The notes under the pieces: generated by a model
Told to the model about the DNA's origin: nothing
What the model saw: only the letters and a program-made list of their open reading frames with translations
Databases searched by the model: none
Position numbers and translations under genes: made by a program
Shown: in pieces, positions 44,271 through 54,943 of the stretch
How the letters are laid out: every line of letters begins with the position of its first letter
Position numbering within the stretch: position 1 is the first letter of the stretch
From: Streptomyces sp. NBC_01317
GTDB lineage: Bacteria; Actinomycetota; Actinomycetes; Streptomycetales; Streptomycetaceae
DNA length: 64,000 nt
Direction: 5' to 3'
Assembly (NCBI RefSeq): GCF_035961655.1
Contig: NZ_CP108393.1
Span: 2,339,501 to 2,403,500, forward strand

Positions 44271-45341
44271 TCACCCCGAGCCGACGAAGATCACCAACAG
44301 CAGCCAGACCACCGGCGCGGTGGGCAGCAGGGAGTCGAGCCGGTCCATGATGCCGCCGTGGCCCGGCAGCAGCGTCCCCATGTCCTTGATGCCGAGGTCG
44401 CGCTTGATCATGGATTCGCCCAGGTCACCGAGGGTGGCACTGGCGGCGACCGCGATGCCGAGCAGCAGACCCTGCCACCAGACGCCGTCGTCGATCATGA
44501 ACTGCATGGAGAGGGCGCCCGCGACCATCGCGAAGGCGACCGCTCCGAGCAGCCCTTCCCGGGTCTTGCCGGGGCTGATGCGCGGCGCGAGCTTGTGGGT
44601 GCCGAAGCGCCAGCCGACGGCGTACGCGCCGGTGTCGCTGACCACCGTCAGCAGCAGGAACAGCAGCACGCGCCGGGCGCCGTCGTCCGCGGTGAGCATC
44701 AGCGCGACGAAGGTGGCCAGGAACGGGACGTAGAACGCGGCGAACACCCCGGCCGTGACGTCCCGCAGATACCCCTCGGGCTCCTCGGTCATCCGCCACA
44801 CCAGGACGGCGAGCGCGGTCAGGGCCATCGCGACCCAGGCACCCTCGACCCCGCGCGCGTATCCGGCGACGACCATCGCGGCGCCGCCGACGGCCAGCGG
44901 GACGAGCGGGGCCTTGATGCCCTTCTTCTCGTGGAGGCGGGAGGTCAGCTCCCACAGCCCGACCACGACGGCGACCGCGACGACCCCGACGAAGGCGGCC
45001 TTGACGATGAAGAGCGAGGCCACGACCACCACACCGAGTCCGACGCCGACCCCTATGGCCGCACGCAGGTCACGGCCCGCCCGCTTCTTCGGCGGGGGTG
45101 GCGGGGGCGCGGACATGGGCTCCTGAGGGATCTGGTCGCGGAACAGGGGGCCGCCCGGCCGCGCCGCCCCCCGGTCGTTGTCCTGGCCCCCGCCGTGGGC
45201 GGGTCCGTCGGGCACGATGGGCATGGGCCGAGTCTGCTGTGCGGCAGGCTCATCGTAGGCGGGACCCGCCGGGCCGGCCCCCTGGTCGGGCTGTCCCCAG
45301 AGGTCGGCGGTCGGCGGGGAACCCCAGGAAGAGTCGTTCAT
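44271..45341 (-). CDS. cdsA: Phosphatidate cytidylyltransferase
   Basis: 356 aa. Makes CDP-diacylglycerol from phosphatidic acid and CTP for phospholipid synthesis. A disordered cytoplasmic N-terminus (1-90), about eight membrane helices, and the C-terminal signature ESMIKRDLGIKDMG..LPGHGG-IMDR. ATG 45341 shares a base with the frr stop (TGATG), indicating coupling. Confidence 0.95.
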   Translation of the reverse strand: MNDSSWGSPPTADLWGQPDQGAGPAGPAYDEPAAQQTRPMPIVPDGPAHGGGQDNDRGAARPGGPLFRDQIPQEPMSAPPPPPPKKRAGRDLRAAIGVGVGLGVVVVASLFIVKAAFVGVVAVAVVVGLWELTSRLHEKKGIKAPLVPLAVGGAAMVVAGYARGVEGAWVAMALTALAVLVWRMTEEPEGYLRDVTAGVFAAFYVPFLATFVALMLTADDGARRVLLFLLLTVVSDTGAYAVGWRFGTHKLAPRISPGKTREGLLGAVAFAMVAGALSMQFMIDDGVWWQGLLLGIAVAASATLGDLGESMIKRDLGIKDMGTLLPGHGGIMDRLDSLLPTAPVVWLLLVIFVGSG

Positions 45342-45898
45342 CAGACTTCGAGCAGCTCGGCTTCCTTGTGCTTGAGCAGCTCGTCCACCTGCGACACGTA
45401 CTTCGCGGTGGTGTCGTCGAGCTCCTTCTCGGCGCGGCGGCCCTCGTCCTCGCCGACCTCGCCGTCCTTCACGAGCTTCTCGATCGTCTCCTTGGCCTTG
45501 CGGCGCACGGCGCGGATCGAGACCTTCGAGTCCTCGGCCTTGGTCCTGGCGACCTTGATGTACTCCTTGCGGCGCTCCTGGGTCAGGTCGGGGAAGACCA
45601 CCCGGATGATATTGCCGTCGTTGCTCGGGTTGACCCCGAGGTCGGAGTCGCGGATCGCCTGCTCGATGTTGCGCAGGGCGCTCTTGTCGAACGGCGTCAC
45701 GACGGCCATGCGCGGCTCGGGTACGGAGAACGACGCCAGCTGGTTGATCGGGGTCGTCGCACCGTAGTAGTCCGCCACGATCTTGTTGAACATCGCCGGG
45801 TGCGCCCGCCCTGTGCGGATCGCGGCGAAGTCGTCTTTGGCGACCAGGACGGCCTTCTCCATCTTCTCCTCGGCCTCGAGGAGGGTCTCTTCGATCAC
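45341..45898 (-). CDS. frr: Ribosome recycling factor
   Basis: 185 aa, standard family length, with [28 protein letters not shown] and the C-terminal helix. Splits post-termination ribosomes with EF-G. GTG 45898 chosen over GTG 45901 because AGGAG is 6 bp away and the length becomes canonical. Confidence 0.96.
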   Translation of the reverse strand: MIEETLLEAEEKMEKAVLVAKDDFAAIRTGRAHPAMFNKIVADYYGATTPINQLASFSVPEPRMAVVTPFDKSALRNIEQAIRDSDLGVNPSNDGNIIRVVFPDLTQERRKEYIKVARTKAEDSKVSIRAVRRKAKETIEKLVKDGEVGEDEGRRAEKELDDTTAKYVSQVDELLKHKEAELLEV

Positions 45899-46055
45899 CA
45901 CTTGCTCCTGCGTGTCTTGAGTGGGCCGGGCCTGCTACCGGTCCTGGCGGATCCTGCGTCGCGTCCTGCCCTGCACGGTGTCCGACCGTCAGGGCTTTGT
46001 CCATCCCCGTGCGGGGCCGTACGGATCAAGTGTCCCGCGGTGTGTCCCGCGCGAC

Positions 46056-46853
46056 TCAGCTCCGGGTGCCCTGGTCGCTCACGAGCGTGCCGATCTTCTC
46101 ACCCTTGACCGCGCGCGCGATATTGCCCTCGGTCAGCAATTCGAAGACGAGGATCGGCAGTTTGTTGTCCTGGCACAGCGTGATCGCGGTCATGTCGGCG
46201 ACCCGCAGGTCCTTGGCGATGACCTCGCTGTACTCCAGCGCGTCGAACTTGACCGCGCTCGGGTTGGTCTTGGGGTCGGAGTCGTAGACCCCGTCCACCC
46301 CGTTCTTGCCCATCAGCAGCGCCTCGGCGTCGATCTCCAGGGCGCGCTGGGCGGCGGTGGTGTCGGTGGAGAAGTACGGCATGCCCATGCCCGCGCCGAA
46401 GATCACGACGCGGCCCTTCTCCAGGTGCCGTACGGCGCGCAGCGGGATGTACGGCTCCGCGACCTGGCCCATGGTGATGGCCGTCTGGACGCGGGAGTCG
46501 ATGCCCTCCTTCTCCAGGAAGTCCTGGAGGGCCAGGCAGTTCATGACCGTACCGAGCATGCCCATGTAGTCGGAGCGGGCCCGGTCCATGCCGCGCTGCT
46601 GGAGTTCGGCGCCGCGGAAGAAGTTTCCGCCGCCGAGGACGATCGCGATCTGGGCACCGTCCCGTACGACGGCCGCGATCTCACGGGCGATGGCGTGTAC
46701 GACGTCGGGGTCGACGCCGAGGCCGCCCCCGCCGGCGAACGCCTCACCGGACAGCTTGAGCATGAAGCGGCCGGCGCCCTTGGCCGGGTCGCCGCTGCCC
46801 ACTGTGTGGTCCTTGCCGTCGGCAGACTGGGTGGCGTCCGCGCCCTTGTTCAT
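46056..46853 (-). CDS. pyrH: UMP kinase
   Basis: 265-aa amino-acid-kinase-fold enzyme phosphorylating UMP to UDP. Motifs [47 protein letters not shown] are as expected; N-terminal ~30 residues are an unconserved extension. ATG 46853 with AGGAG 7 bp upstream. 157 bp separates it from frr. Confidence 0.96.
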   Translation of the reverse strand: MNKGADATQSADGKDHTVGSGDPAKGAGRFMLKLSGEAFAGGGGLGVDPDVVHAIAREIAAVVRDGAQIAIVLGGGNFFRGAELQQRGMDRARSDYMGMLGTVMNCLALQDFLEKEGIDSRVQTAITMGQVAEPYIPLRAVRHLEKGRVVIFGAGMGMPYFSTDTTAAQRALEIDAEALLMGKNGVDGVYDSDPKTNPSAVKFDALEYSEVIAKDLRVADMTAITLCQDNKLPILVFELLTEGNIARAVKGEKIGTLVSDQGTRS

Positions 46854-46878
46854 GGGGATCTCCTCGTACATACGACGA

Positions 46879-46920
46879 AGGCCATTGCCGGTGGGGGTGT
46901 GTCCCGTGCGGCAATGGCCT
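46879..46920 (-). terminator. Hairpin between tsf and pyrH
   Basis: Perfect 12-bp stem AGGCCATTGCCG/CGGCAATGGCCT, 18-nt loop, no T-run. Positioned to end the rpsB-tsf transcript or attenuate read-through into pyrH. Confidence 0.7.
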
Positions 46921-47008
46921 CCTCGTCAGATCTGCGGTCGTCCGTCGCGTTCGCGTGTGACGACTCCGTAAGACCCTAGCGGGGTCCTGCGTCGAACGCG
47001 GTACGGAC

Positions 47009-47863
47009 TCAGATGCCGACCTTGATGCGCGAGAAGCGCTTCAGGGTGACACCGGCCTCGTCCAGGACCTTCTGGACCGACTTCTTGTTGTCCTTCGCGA
47101 ACGCCTGCTCCAGGACGACGACGTCCTTGAAGAAGCCGTTGACGCGACCCTCGACGATCTTCGGGAGGGCGGCCTCGGGCTTGCCCTCCTCGCGGGAGGT
47201 GGCCTCGGCGACGCGGCGCTCGTTCTCGACGACGTCGGCGGGGACGTCCTCACGCGTGAGGTACTTCGGCGCGAAGGCGGCGATGTGCTGCGCGACATCC
47301 TTGGCGGCCGTGGCGGCCGTCTCGTCCGACGCGGAGCCCTTGTCCAGCTCGACCAGGACGCCCACCTGCGGCGGGAGGTCGGGCATGGTGCGGTGCATGT
47401 ACGCGGCCACGTAACCGCCGGTGAACTGCGCGAAGCGGTCCAGGACGATCTTCTCGCCGAGGTTGGCGTTGGCCTCGTCGACGTACGCCTGAACGGTCTT
47501 GCCGGCCTCGATCTCGGAGGCGAGCAGGACACCCAGGTCGGCCGGCTGGGACGAGGCGACAAACGTGGCGAGCGTGTTGGCGACGGTGAGGAACTTCTCG
47601 CTCTTCGCGACGAAGTCCGTCTCGCACTTCAGCTCGACCAGCACACCGGACGTCTTGTCCTCGGAGATGAGGGAGACGACGGCGCCGTTCTCGGCCGAAC
47701 GGCCTTCGCGCTTGGCGACGCCCTTCTGCCCCTTCACGCGGAGCAGCTCGACGGCCTTGTCCACGTTGCCGTCGGCCTCGTCCAGGGCCTTCTTACAGTC
47801 CATCATGCCGGCGCCGGTGAGCTCGCGGAGCTTCTTGACGTCAGCGGCGGTGTAGTTCGCCAT
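47009..47863 (-). CDS. tsf: Elongation factor Ts
   Basis: 284 aa. UBA-like N-terminus (ANYTAADVKKLRELTGAGMMDCKKALDEA), core with TDFVAKSEKF and the C-terminal dimerisation domain. Nucleotide exchange factor for EF-Tu. ATG 47863; ribosome site only a weak GAGAGAG. Follows rpsB by 105 bp. Confidence 0.97.
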   Translation of the reverse strand: MANYTAADVKKLRELTGAGMMDCKKALDEADGNVDKAVELLRVKGQKGVAKREGRSAENGAVVSLISEDKTSGVLVELKCETDFVAKSEKFLTVANTLATFVASSQPADLGVLLASEIEAGKTVQAYVDEANANLGEKIVLDRFAQFTGGYVAAYMHRTMPDLPPQVGVLVELDKGSASDETAATAAKDVAQHIAAFAPKYLTREDVPADVVENERRVAEATSREEGKPEAALPKIVEGRVNGFFKDVVVLEQAFAKDNKKSVQKVLDEAGVTLKRFSRIKVGI

Positions 47864-47968
47864 GTCTGTGAATCTCTCTCGGAAGTCGAAGATCTACGGG
47901 TGGACGGCGGGGAGCCGGCGCCGGGGTACGGCACCAGCTCCCGCTGTCAGCAACCGAACCGGTGAAGG

Positions 47969-48928
47969 TCAGGCCTGCTCGTTGTCCGCAGCCGGGGCGG
48001 CAGCCTCGGGCTCGGCCGGGGCGGCGGCCTCGTCGACCTGCTCGGCGTCGGCGACCTTCTCCGTCTCGGCGGAGGTCTGGACGTCGGCGTCGGCCGGAGC
48101 GGCCTCGGCGGCGACGGCCTCGTCGGCGGGCTTCTCGGCGTCGTCCTTCTTCTCACCTTCGAGGAGGTCGCGCTCCCACTCGGCGAGGGGCTCGCCGGCG
48201 GCCTTCTCGCCCGGCTTCGAGTCACCGGTGGCCACGCCGGAACGGGCGATGAGGCCCTCGGCGACGGCGTCGGCGATCACGCGGGTGAGCAGCGTGACGG
48301 AGCGGATCGCGTCGTCGTTGCCGGGGATCTTGTAGTCGACCTCGTCGGGGTCGCAGTTGGTGTCGAGGATCGCGACGACCGGGATGTGGAGCTTGCGCGC
48401 CTCACCGACGGCGATGTGCTCCTTCTTGGTGTCCACGATCCAGACGGCGCTGGGCACCTTCTGCATCTCGCGGATACCGCCGAGGGTCTTCTCCAGCTTG
48501 GCCTTCTCGCGGGAGAGGACGAGCAGCTCCTTCTTCGTGAGGCCGGAGGCCGCCACGTCGTCGAAGTCGATCTGCTCAAGCTCCTTGAGACGCTGGAGGC
48601 GCTTGTAGACGGTGGAGAAGTTGGTCAGCATGCCGCCGAGCCAGCGCTGGTTGACGTAGGGCATGCCCACGCGCGTCGCCTGCTCGGCGATCGCTTCCTG
48701 CGCCTGCTTCTTGGTGCCGACGAACATGACGGAGCCGCCGTGGGCGACGGTCTCCTTGACGAACTCGTAGGCGCGGTCGATGTACGACAGCGACTGGAGC
48801 AGGTCGATGATGTAGATGCCGTTGCGCTCCGTGAAGATGAATCGCTTCATCTTCGGGTTCCAACGACGGGTCTGGTGACCGAAGTGGACGCCGCTTTCCA
48901 GCAGCTCCCGCATCGTGACGACGGCCAT
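47969..48928 (-). CDS. rpsB: 30S ribosomal protein S2
   Basis: 319 aa. S2 core (about 1-230: [44 protein letters not shown]) plus an ~80-residue Ala/Glu-rich acidic tail common in actinomycetes. ATG 48928 with AGGAG 8 bp upstream. Confidence 0.97.
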   Translation of the reverse strand: MAVVTMRELLESGVHFGHQTRRWNPKMKRFIFTERNGIYIIDLLQSLSYIDRAYEFVKETVAHGGSVMFVGTKKQAQEAIAEQATRVGMPYVNQRWLGGMLTNFSTVYKRLQRLKELEQIDFDDVAASGLTKKELLVLSREKAKLEKTLGGIREMQKVPSAVWIVDTKKEHIAVGEARKLHIPVVAILDTNCDPDEVDYKIPGNDDAIRSVTLLTRVIADAVAEGLIARSGVATGDSKPGEKAAGEPLAEWERDLLEGEKKDDAEKPADEAVAAEAAPADADVQTSAETEKVADAEQVDEAAAPAEPEAAAPAADNEQA

Positions 48929-49205
48929 GGCCGTACTCCTAGAGGCTCTCGGTTGTCGCACCCGCCGGACGGCGGATGCGCCTGACGCCCCGACGCGCTG
49001 TGCCACGGAGGACCGAGTAGCGCGGCCGGCGGCTCGAAGAGGCCGCTGGCGGGGCGTGCGAAGTCGACCCGGTGACCCGGATCGCCACATGAAGTGTACG
49101 GGACCCGCGCACTGCCGAGTGACGGCGATATCCACAACGGGGCCGCCGTCCACAGATCGGGACCATGATCAGCGCGGGCCGCGCTGTCCGGGCCAGTCTG
49201 GCCCC
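48929..49205. other. Divergent region, rpsB / M23 peptidase
   Basis: 277 bp expected to hold the rpsB promoter and leader and the peptidase promoter. I see no clear structured leader or convincing -35/-10 pair. Confidence 0.4.
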
Positions 49206-49721
49206 ATGTTCCCCACGCTGCTGCTGACGCTGACCCTGCTCACTCTCACCGGCGCCGCCCCGGCACCACCGCCGGGCAGCCCGCCCACCCCGCCGCGACC
49301 GGGCGCGGTCTGGCCGGTGACCCCGGCGTCCGTCCTGCGGCCCTGGGACCCACCCGCGTCCCTGTACGGCCCCGGCCACCGGGGGGTGGACCTGGCGGCG
49401 CCCCCCGGTACGGCGGTACGGGCCGCGGCGGCGGGCCGGGTCCTGTACGCGGGCCGGGTGGCGGGCCGGGGAGTCGTCTCCATCACCCTGACGAACACGG
49501 GCGACCCTCCTCTCCGCATCACCTACGAGCCGGTGGACCCGTTGGTCGCGAGGGGCGACGAGGTGGGGGCGGGGGAGGTGGTGGCTCGTCGGGCGGGAAC
49601 GCCGTCCCATTGCGCGCGGGGGTGTGTCCACTGGGGCCTGCGCCGGGGCGACGCGTATCTGAACCCGGTGTCGCTCCTGACCCGGCCTCGGCTGCGGCTA
49701 CTCCCGACGTTCGGGTGGTGA
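49206..49721 (+). CDS. M23-family metallopeptidase (LytM domain)
   Basis: 171 aa, small secreted peptidoglycan endopeptidase. Signal peptide (about 1-18), Pro-rich linker, LytM core with GHRGVDL (His and Asp ligands) and CVHWGL, where the usual HxH first His is replaced by Cys-Val-His; activity is therefore uncertain. ATG 49206. The stop is 8 nt from the first unit of repeat copy C. Confidence 0.82.
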   Translation: MFPTLLLTLTLLTLTGAAPAPPPGSPPTPPRPGAVWPVTPASVLRPWDPPASLYGPGHRGVDLAAPPGTAVRAAAAGRVLYAGRVAGRGVVSITLTNTGDPPLRITYEPVDPLVARGDEVGAGEVVARRAGTPSHCARGCVHWGLRRGDAYLNPVSLLTRPRLRLLPTFGW

Positions 49722-49729
49722 CCGCGTTC

Positions 49730-50455
49730 CTCAAGCGCCGGACGGGCCTGGTTGTACCTCTGCCCGGTGCGGGTGGGTGCGGCTTACTGATTGTCCTCAA
49801 TCGCCGGACGGGCTTGATTGTGCCCGCTGCGGGCCGGTGGTTTGGGTGCGGGTTGTTGCCGGGGGCCGGGCAGGGGTCGTGTCCTGCACTGCATGTTTTA
49901 CGTCGCGTTCGGGACCTTGTTTGGTTCACCGGTAGTCACGCGACACAAAACACGCTCTACGTTCCGGACACGACCCCTGCCCGTCCCCCTTCCACGCCCG
50001 CGCCAAGACAACTCCAGCCCGTCCGGCGATTGAGGACGCGGTAACCCGCACCCGGCACCGGGCAGAGGCCAAAATCCAGCCCGTCCGGCGTTTGAGGACA
50101 TCAGTAAGCGGCACCGCCCACCGGCGGAAACTGACCCACCCCGCAGCGGGGGGTCGTTGCGTCTCCCGTCCGGCGTGAGGGGGGTGGGGTCGGAGGAGGT
50201 GCGTGTGTCCGGACGTAAAGCGTGTTTTGTGGCGCATGACTACCGTGAATGTCCAGAGCTCCTGAGGCGCCGTAAAACATGCAGTCCGGACATACGCACC
50301 TCCGCAGGCCCCACCCCCCGCCACCACGACACACCCAGCCCGTCCGGCGATTGAGGACATCAGTAACCCGCGCCCGCGCACCAGGCAGACGCCAAACCAA
50401 GCCCGTCCGGCGCTTGAGGACAAGCAGTAAGCGCAACGGACACCGTGGCAGAGGC
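49730..50455. repeat. Composite intergenic repeat, copy C
   Basis: Fills the 739-bp convergent gap between stops at 49721 and 50461. Forward units at 49730 and 49795, hairpin 1 (about 49860-50000), reverse units at about 50014 and 50077, G-rich junction, hairpin 2 (about 50175-50325), reverse units at about 50336 and 50399. It has one reverse unit fewer than copy B. Its hairpin 1 is nearly identical to that of copy B; differences cluster in the loop. The second loop resembles copy A in part (ATTCACG) and copy B in part, as if the copies exchange segments. No gene. Confidence 0.92.
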
Positions 50456-50460
50456 CACAG

Positions 50461-51054
50461 TCAAGAACCCGCGCCCACCGGGCCGCAAACACCCCTCAGC
50501 GCCACCCCCACCGCCACCTCCGCGGCGTCCACCGGCGCATCGCCCAGCTCGACGCGGCGCACCGCCGCGTCCACCACCCCCTGCACCAGCATCGCGGCGA
50601 GCCGTGGCCGCGACTGGCCCAGTTCCGACAGCGCCTCGACGATCATGGCGACCAGGCCCCCGTGCGCCGCGCGGATCTGTTCCCGGGCGCCCGCGTCCAG
50701 CTCGCTCGCGGAGATCGCGACGACCGCGCGATGGCGCCGGTCGCCCACCAGCGCGAGCTGCGTTCGTACGTACGCCTCCACCTTCGCCTCCGGCGACCCC
50801 GCGCCCGCCATCGCCGCCTCGACCTCCGCCGCCCAGACCGGGAAGTCGACGGTGCACAGCTCCTCGACCACGGCCGCGCGGGAGCGGAAGTACTCGTAGA
50901 CCGAGGACCGGGCGAGGCCCGTGCGTTCGGCGAGGGCGGGGAAGGTCAGCGCGTCCGTGCCGCCTTCCGACAGGAGGGAGCGTGCGGCGTCCAGCAGGGC
51001 GCCTCGCTGCATCGTCCGGTGCTCGGCCACGGAGGCCGCTCGAATCCTGGGCAC
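50461..51054 (-). CDS. TetR-family transcriptional regulator
   Basis: 197 aa. HTH at about 38-58 (FPALAERTGLARSSVYEYFRSRAAVVEEL) and an all-helical ligand domain. GTG 51054 with only GGAA close upstream. Located 37 bp after whiG on the same strand; target unknown. Confidence 0.88.
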   Translation of the reverse strand: MPRIRAASVAEHRTMQRGALLDAARSLLSEGGTDALTFPALAERTGLARSSVYEYFRSRAAVVEELCTVDFPVWAAEVEAAMAGAGSPEAKVEAYVRTQLALVGDRRHRAVVAISASELDAGAREQIRAAHGGLVAMIVEALSELGQSRPRLAAMLVQGVVDAAVRRVELGDAPVDAAEVAVGVALRGVCGPVGAGS

Positions 51055-51091
51055 GGTTCCACTCTACGGATCCCGCGGCACCCGCCCGCCG

Positions 51092-51928
51092 TCAGCGCCC
51101 GACGTCGGCCAGCTTCGCCCGCAGTTGCAGGACGGACTTGGTGTGGATCTGGCTGACCCGGCTCTCGGTGACGCCCAGGACGTTGCCGATCTCGGCGAGC
51201 GTGAGCCCCTCGTAGTAGTAGAGCGTGACCACCGTCTTCTCCCGGTCGGGGAGCGTGTTGATCGCGCGGGCGAGCAGCCGCCGCAGCTCGCGCCCCTCGG
51301 CGACCTCCACCGGATTGTCGGCGGCGGTGTCCTCCAGGGTGTCCATCAGGCTGAGCCGGTCGCCGCCCTCGCCGCCGACGTGCAGCAGTTCCTCCAGCGC
51401 CACCACGTTCGCCAGCGACAACTGGCTGAAAACGGCGTGCAGTTCCTCCAGCGCGATCCCCATCTCGGCGGCGACCTCGCTCTCGGAGGGCGTCCGGCGC
51501 AGCTGCGCCTCCAGCGTGGCGTAGGCGCGTTCGACGGCCCTCGCCTTCTGCCGTACGGAGCGGGGGATCCAGTCCAGGGCACGGAGTTCGTCGATCATCG
51601 CGCCGCGGATGCGGGTGATCGCGTAGGTCTCGAACTTGATCGACCGCTCGATGTCGAACTTCTCGATCGCGTCGATCAGGCCGAAGACGCCGGAGGAGAC
51701 GAAGTCGGCCTGCTCGACGTTGGACGGCAGTCCCACGCTCACCCGGCCCGCGACGTACTTCACCAGGGGTGAGTAGTGCAGGATCAACTGCTCCCGCAGC
51801 CGGCCGTCGCCCGTGGTCTTGTACGACCGCCACAGCTCGTCGAGAGACGTGGGCGCGGGGGGCCGCACGGCGCCCCGGGCAGCGGGGGGCGCCGCCGCGC
51901 GGTCAGACCCGGAGGTGTGCTGGGGCAT
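51092..51928 (-). CDS. whiG: Sporulation sigma factor WhiG
   Basis: 278-aa FliA/WhiG-class sigma factor required to commit aerial hyphae to sporulation; it activates whiH and whiI in S. coelicolor. Region 2 ([34 protein letters not shown]), region 3 and region 4 ([19 protein letters not shown]) are complete. ATG 51928 has AAGGGA 6 bp upstream and matches the known WhiG N-terminus [12 protein letters not shown]; an ATG at 51970 is less likely. In Streptomyces its activity is held by RsiG with c-di-GMP. Confidence 0.96.
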   Translation of the reverse strand: MPQHTSGSDRAAAPPAARGAVRPPAPTSLDELWRSYKTTGDGRLREQLILHYSPLVKYVAGRVSVGLPSNVEQADFVSSGVFGLIDAIEKFDIERSIKFETYAITRIRGAMIDELRALDWIPRSVRQKARAVERAYATLEAQLRRTPSESEVAAEMGIALEELHAVFSQLSLANVVALEELLHVGGEGGDRLSLMDTLEDTAADNPVEVAEGRELRRLLARAINTLPDREKTVVTLYYYEGLTLAEIGNVLGVTESRVSQIHTKSVLQLRAKLADVGR

Positions 51929-52082
51929 GCGTTCCCTTGAGCCGTTCTGCTGTGACGTGCGGGGGGACATCTTTCTGGGCCGGAATCCAGGTGAGCGTAG
52001 CGTGACTGGGGAGTAGCGGGGCGCGACCGCTGTCGGAACGGGGAGCGGCGCCGCTCACACCTTTTCACCCGAATGCCCCAGG

Positions 52083-53279
52083 TCAAGTACCGCCTCGCCG
52101 CGCCGCGCCCGCCGGTGTCGGGCGCCGGGCCAACTGCCAGCCGTCGCCGTGCCGTTCGACGAAGCCCAGCGAGTGGAGTTCGTAGAGCCTGCCGAGCGCC
52201 TCGTCGGCGGTGGTGCCGGCCCCCCGGGCGATCTCCCGTCCGTCGGCGGCCCCCTGGGCGGGCAGCGCCTCCAGCACCCGTGCGCTGGCCGGGTCCAGCA
52301 GGTCCCTGGGCACCACGGGCCCGCGCCGCCTCGGTGCGAGGTCGCCGATGTCCCCGACCAGCTCGGCCACTTCGGCCGCGTCCGTGACCAGCACTCCCTC
52401 GCCGCGCAGCAGTTCGTGCACGCCCGCCGAGAGTCCGCTGGTGGCGGGCCCTGGCACGCCCATCGTGAACCGGCCGAGCCGCTGCGCGCAGCGCGCGGTG
52501 ACGAGTGATCCGCTGCGGTACTCCGCCTCCACGACGACGGTTCCCCGGGTGAGCGCGGCGATCACGCGGTTGCGCTGGACGAACCTGCTGCGGGTCGGGT
52601 GGGCGCCGGGCGGCAATTCGCCGACGACCAGTCCTTGTTCGGCGATGCGTCCGATCAACTCGGCGTGACCCCGGGGGTAGACGACGTCGACGCCGCAGGC
52701 CAGGACCGCGACGGTCGCCCCGCCCGCCGCCAGCGCGCCCCGGTGGGCCGCGCCGTCCACCCCGAACGCGGCGCCGGAGGTGACGACCCAGCCGCGCTCG
52801 GCGAGTCCGGAGCCCAGAGAGGCCGCCATATGTGCCCCGTACGGAGTACACGCCCTGGCGCCGACCAGGGCGACGGAGCGCACGGACCAGATCCGCAGAT
52901 CCGGCCTTCCCCGCACCCAGAGCCCGACCGGTCGCGCGTCGCCCAGGTCGTCGAGCTGGCTGGGCCACTCCTGGTCGCCGGGGCAGACGAAGCGCCCGCC
53001 GAGCGCGTGCACGGCCGCCAGGTCCCGCTCGGGCACGGCGGCGGCGGCCCGGTTCCGGTAGCCCGCCAGGCGTGGTTCGCCGACGCCGGTCAGCTCGTCG
53101 CGTCCGTCGTCCCCGGAGGTGAGCCTGGCGAGCAGCCCGGCGGCCCCGAACTCCGCCAGCCACCGGCCCCCGTGTTCGTCCCCCGGCTCCAGCACCCGCG
53201 TGAGCGCGGCCCGCGCCAGCCGCTCCCCCGGTCCGACCCCACCGCTCACCGCGTCACTCGTCCCCGTCCACCTCGTCAT
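52083..53279 (-). CDS. dprA: DNA-processing protein DprA
   Basis: 398 aa. Rossmann domain with VALVGARACTPYG, TSGAAFGVDGAAHRGAL, VYPRGH and RSRFVQRNRVIAAL; C-terminal winged-helix DML1-like domain (about 310-385). Loads RecA on single-stranded DNA during transformation in competent species; role in Streptomyces unclear. ATG 53279 overlaps the ComM-like stop (ATGA). Confidence 0.93.
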   Translation of the reverse strand: MTRWTGTSDAVSGGVGPGERLARAALTRVLEPGDEHGGRWLAEFGAAGLLARLTSGDDGRDELTGVGEPRLAGYRNRAAAAVPERDLAAVHALGGRFVCPGDQEWPSQLDDLGDARPVGLWVRGRPDLRIWSVRSVALVGARACTPYGAHMAASLGSGLAERGWVVTSGAAFGVDGAAHRGALAAGGATVAVLACGVDVVYPRGHAELIGRIAEQGLVVGELPPGAHPTRSRFVQRNRVIAALTRGTVVVEAEYRSGSLVTARCAQRLGRFTMGVPGPATSGLSAGVHELLRGEGVLVTDAAEVAELVGDIGDLAPRRRGPVVPRDLLDPASARVLEALPAQGAADGREIARGAGTTADEALGRLYELHSLGFVERHGDGWQLARRPTPAGAARRGGT

Positions 53280-54943
53280 GACAGTCCCCCGTTCGCGACC
53301 CCGGCGTCGGCGCGCGCCGACTCCCCGCCGGCTCCGGACCGCGCGCCGCGGGCGATGCCGGTGCGCAGCTCCAGGGCCAGGTCCACGTCCCGGGCGTCCG
53401 GGCAGCGGTGTCCGGCGAGGTCCGCGACGGTCCAGGCCACCCGCAGCACCCGGTCCAGGCCTCGCGCCGTGAGCAGACCCCGCTCCAGGTCGCGCTCCGC
53501 CGTGTCCAGCGCCCCCGGCGCCACCGGCCAGCGGGTCCGCAGCTCATGCCCCGGCACTTCACTGTTGACCGACCACGGCGTGCCCTCCAGCCGGGCCGCC
53601 GACCGCGCCCTGGCCTCCAGGACCCGGGCCGCGACCACCGCCGTGGACTCACCGCGCCCGCCCTGTCCCACCAGGTCGGCGCGGTGGACAGGCTGGACCT
53701 CGACCCGCAGGTCCACCCGGTCGAGCAGCGGTCCCGACAACCGCGCCTGGTAGCGCCGGATCGCCGAGGGCGGGCAGTCGCACCCGGCCCCGTGGAGCGT
53801 GTGACGCCCGCAGGGGCAGGGGTTGGCCGCCAGGATCATCAGGAACCGGGCGGGCAGCCGTACCACCCCCGCGCTGCGCGCCACCACCACATGCCCCGAC
53901 TCCAGGGGCTGGCGCAGCGCGTCCAGCGCCCGCCCGGAAAATTCCGGAGCCTCGTCCAAGAAGAGAATTCCGCGGTGTGCGAGCGACACCGCTCCGGGTC
54001 GCGGCATCCCGTTGCCGCCGCCCACCAGGGACTGCATCGTCGCCGAGTGGTGCGGCGCGCAATAGGGAGCCGTACGGACGAGCGGTTCGCCGGGTGGCAG
54101 CATGCCCGCCACCGAGTGCACCGCCGTGACCTCCAGGGACTCCTGCTTGGTCAGCGGGGGCAGCACGCCGGCCAGCCGTTCCGCGAGCATCGTCTTCCCC
54201 GCGCCGGGCGGCCCGTGCAGCAGCAGGTGGTGTCCGCCCGCCGCGGCCACCTCCAGGGCCGTACGGGCAGCGGTCTGGCCCGCCACGTCCGCCAGGTCGG
54301 GCCGGTGTCCGTCCCTCTCCCCCAGGCCGGCGGCCAGTCCCGTGCCCACCCCGGCGCCGGGCACCATCAGCCCCGCCAGGAGGGGGTCGGGGCGTCCTTC
54401 GCCCGTCTCGGCCGGTTCGTCGGGCACGGGCTCGTCGGTCAGGATCGCGATGAGCTGGCGCAGGGTCCGCACCCCCAGGACCGAGACCCCGGGAACCAGT
54501 GAGGCCTCCCCGGCGGTCCGCTCCGGGACGACCACCTGCCGGTATCCGGCCTCGGCCGCCGCGAGCACGGCGGGCAGCACCCCGCGCACCGGCCGGACGC
54601 GCCCGTCGAGCCCCAGCTCGCCGATGAGCACCAGATCCGCGATGGCCCGGGGGTCGACGCGCTCCGCCGCCCCGAGGACGGCACACGCGACGGCCAGATC
54701 GAATCCCGAACCACTCTTGGGCACGGAGGCCGGGCTCAGCCCGACCGTGAGCTTCTTCTGCGGCCACTCGCCGCCGGAGTTGACCACGGCGGCCCGCACC
54801 CGGTCCCGGCTCTCGACCAGACTCTTGTCCGGCAGCCCCACCAGGGTGAACGCCGCCACGCCCGGTTCCAGGTCCGCCTGCACCTCCACCACCACGCCCT
54901 CGACGCCCACCAGCGCCACCGAGCACGCCCGCGCGAACCCCAT
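53276..54943 (-). CDS. ComM/YifB-family Mg-chelatase-like AAA+ ATPase
   Basis: 555 aa. N-terminal Lon-protease-like fold (1-170), Walker A GPPGAGKT (244-251), Walker B GILFLDEAPEF, a four-Cys element around NPCPCG..GCDCPP, and C-terminal Mg-chelatase domain. Family members promote branch migration during recombination. ATG 54943 shares a base with the YraN stop. Confidence 0.92.
   Translation of the reverse strand: MGFARACSVALVGVEGVVVEVQADLEPGVAAFTLVGLPDKSLVESRDRVRAAVVNSGGEWPQKKLTVGLSPASVPKSGSGFDLAVACAVLGAAERVDPRAIADLVLIGELGLDGRVRPVRGVLPAVLAAAEAGYRQVVVPERTAGEASLVPGVSVLGVRTLRQLIAILTDEPVPDEPAETGEGRPDPLLAGLMVPGAGVGTGLAAGLGERDGHRPDLADVAGQTAARTALEVAAAGGHHLLLHGPPGAGKTMLAERLAGVLPPLTKQESLEVTAVHSVAGMLPPGEPLVRTAPYCAPHHSATMQSLVGGGNGMPRPGAVSLAHRGILFLDEAPEFSGRALDALRQPLESGHVVVARSAGVVRLPARFLMILAANPCPCGRHTLHGAGCDCPPSAIRRYQARLSGPLLDRVDLRVEVQPVHRADLVGQGGRGESTAVVAARVLEARARSAARLEGTPWSVNSEVPGHELRTRWPVAPGALDTAERDLERGLLTARGLDRVLRVAWTVADLAGHRCPDARDVDLALELRTGIARGARSGAGGESARADAGVANGGLS

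Noticed and set aside
49610..50492. Short ORFs in copy C
   Set aside because: Same reason; the 188-residue version is only readable because GC-rich DNA has few stops.
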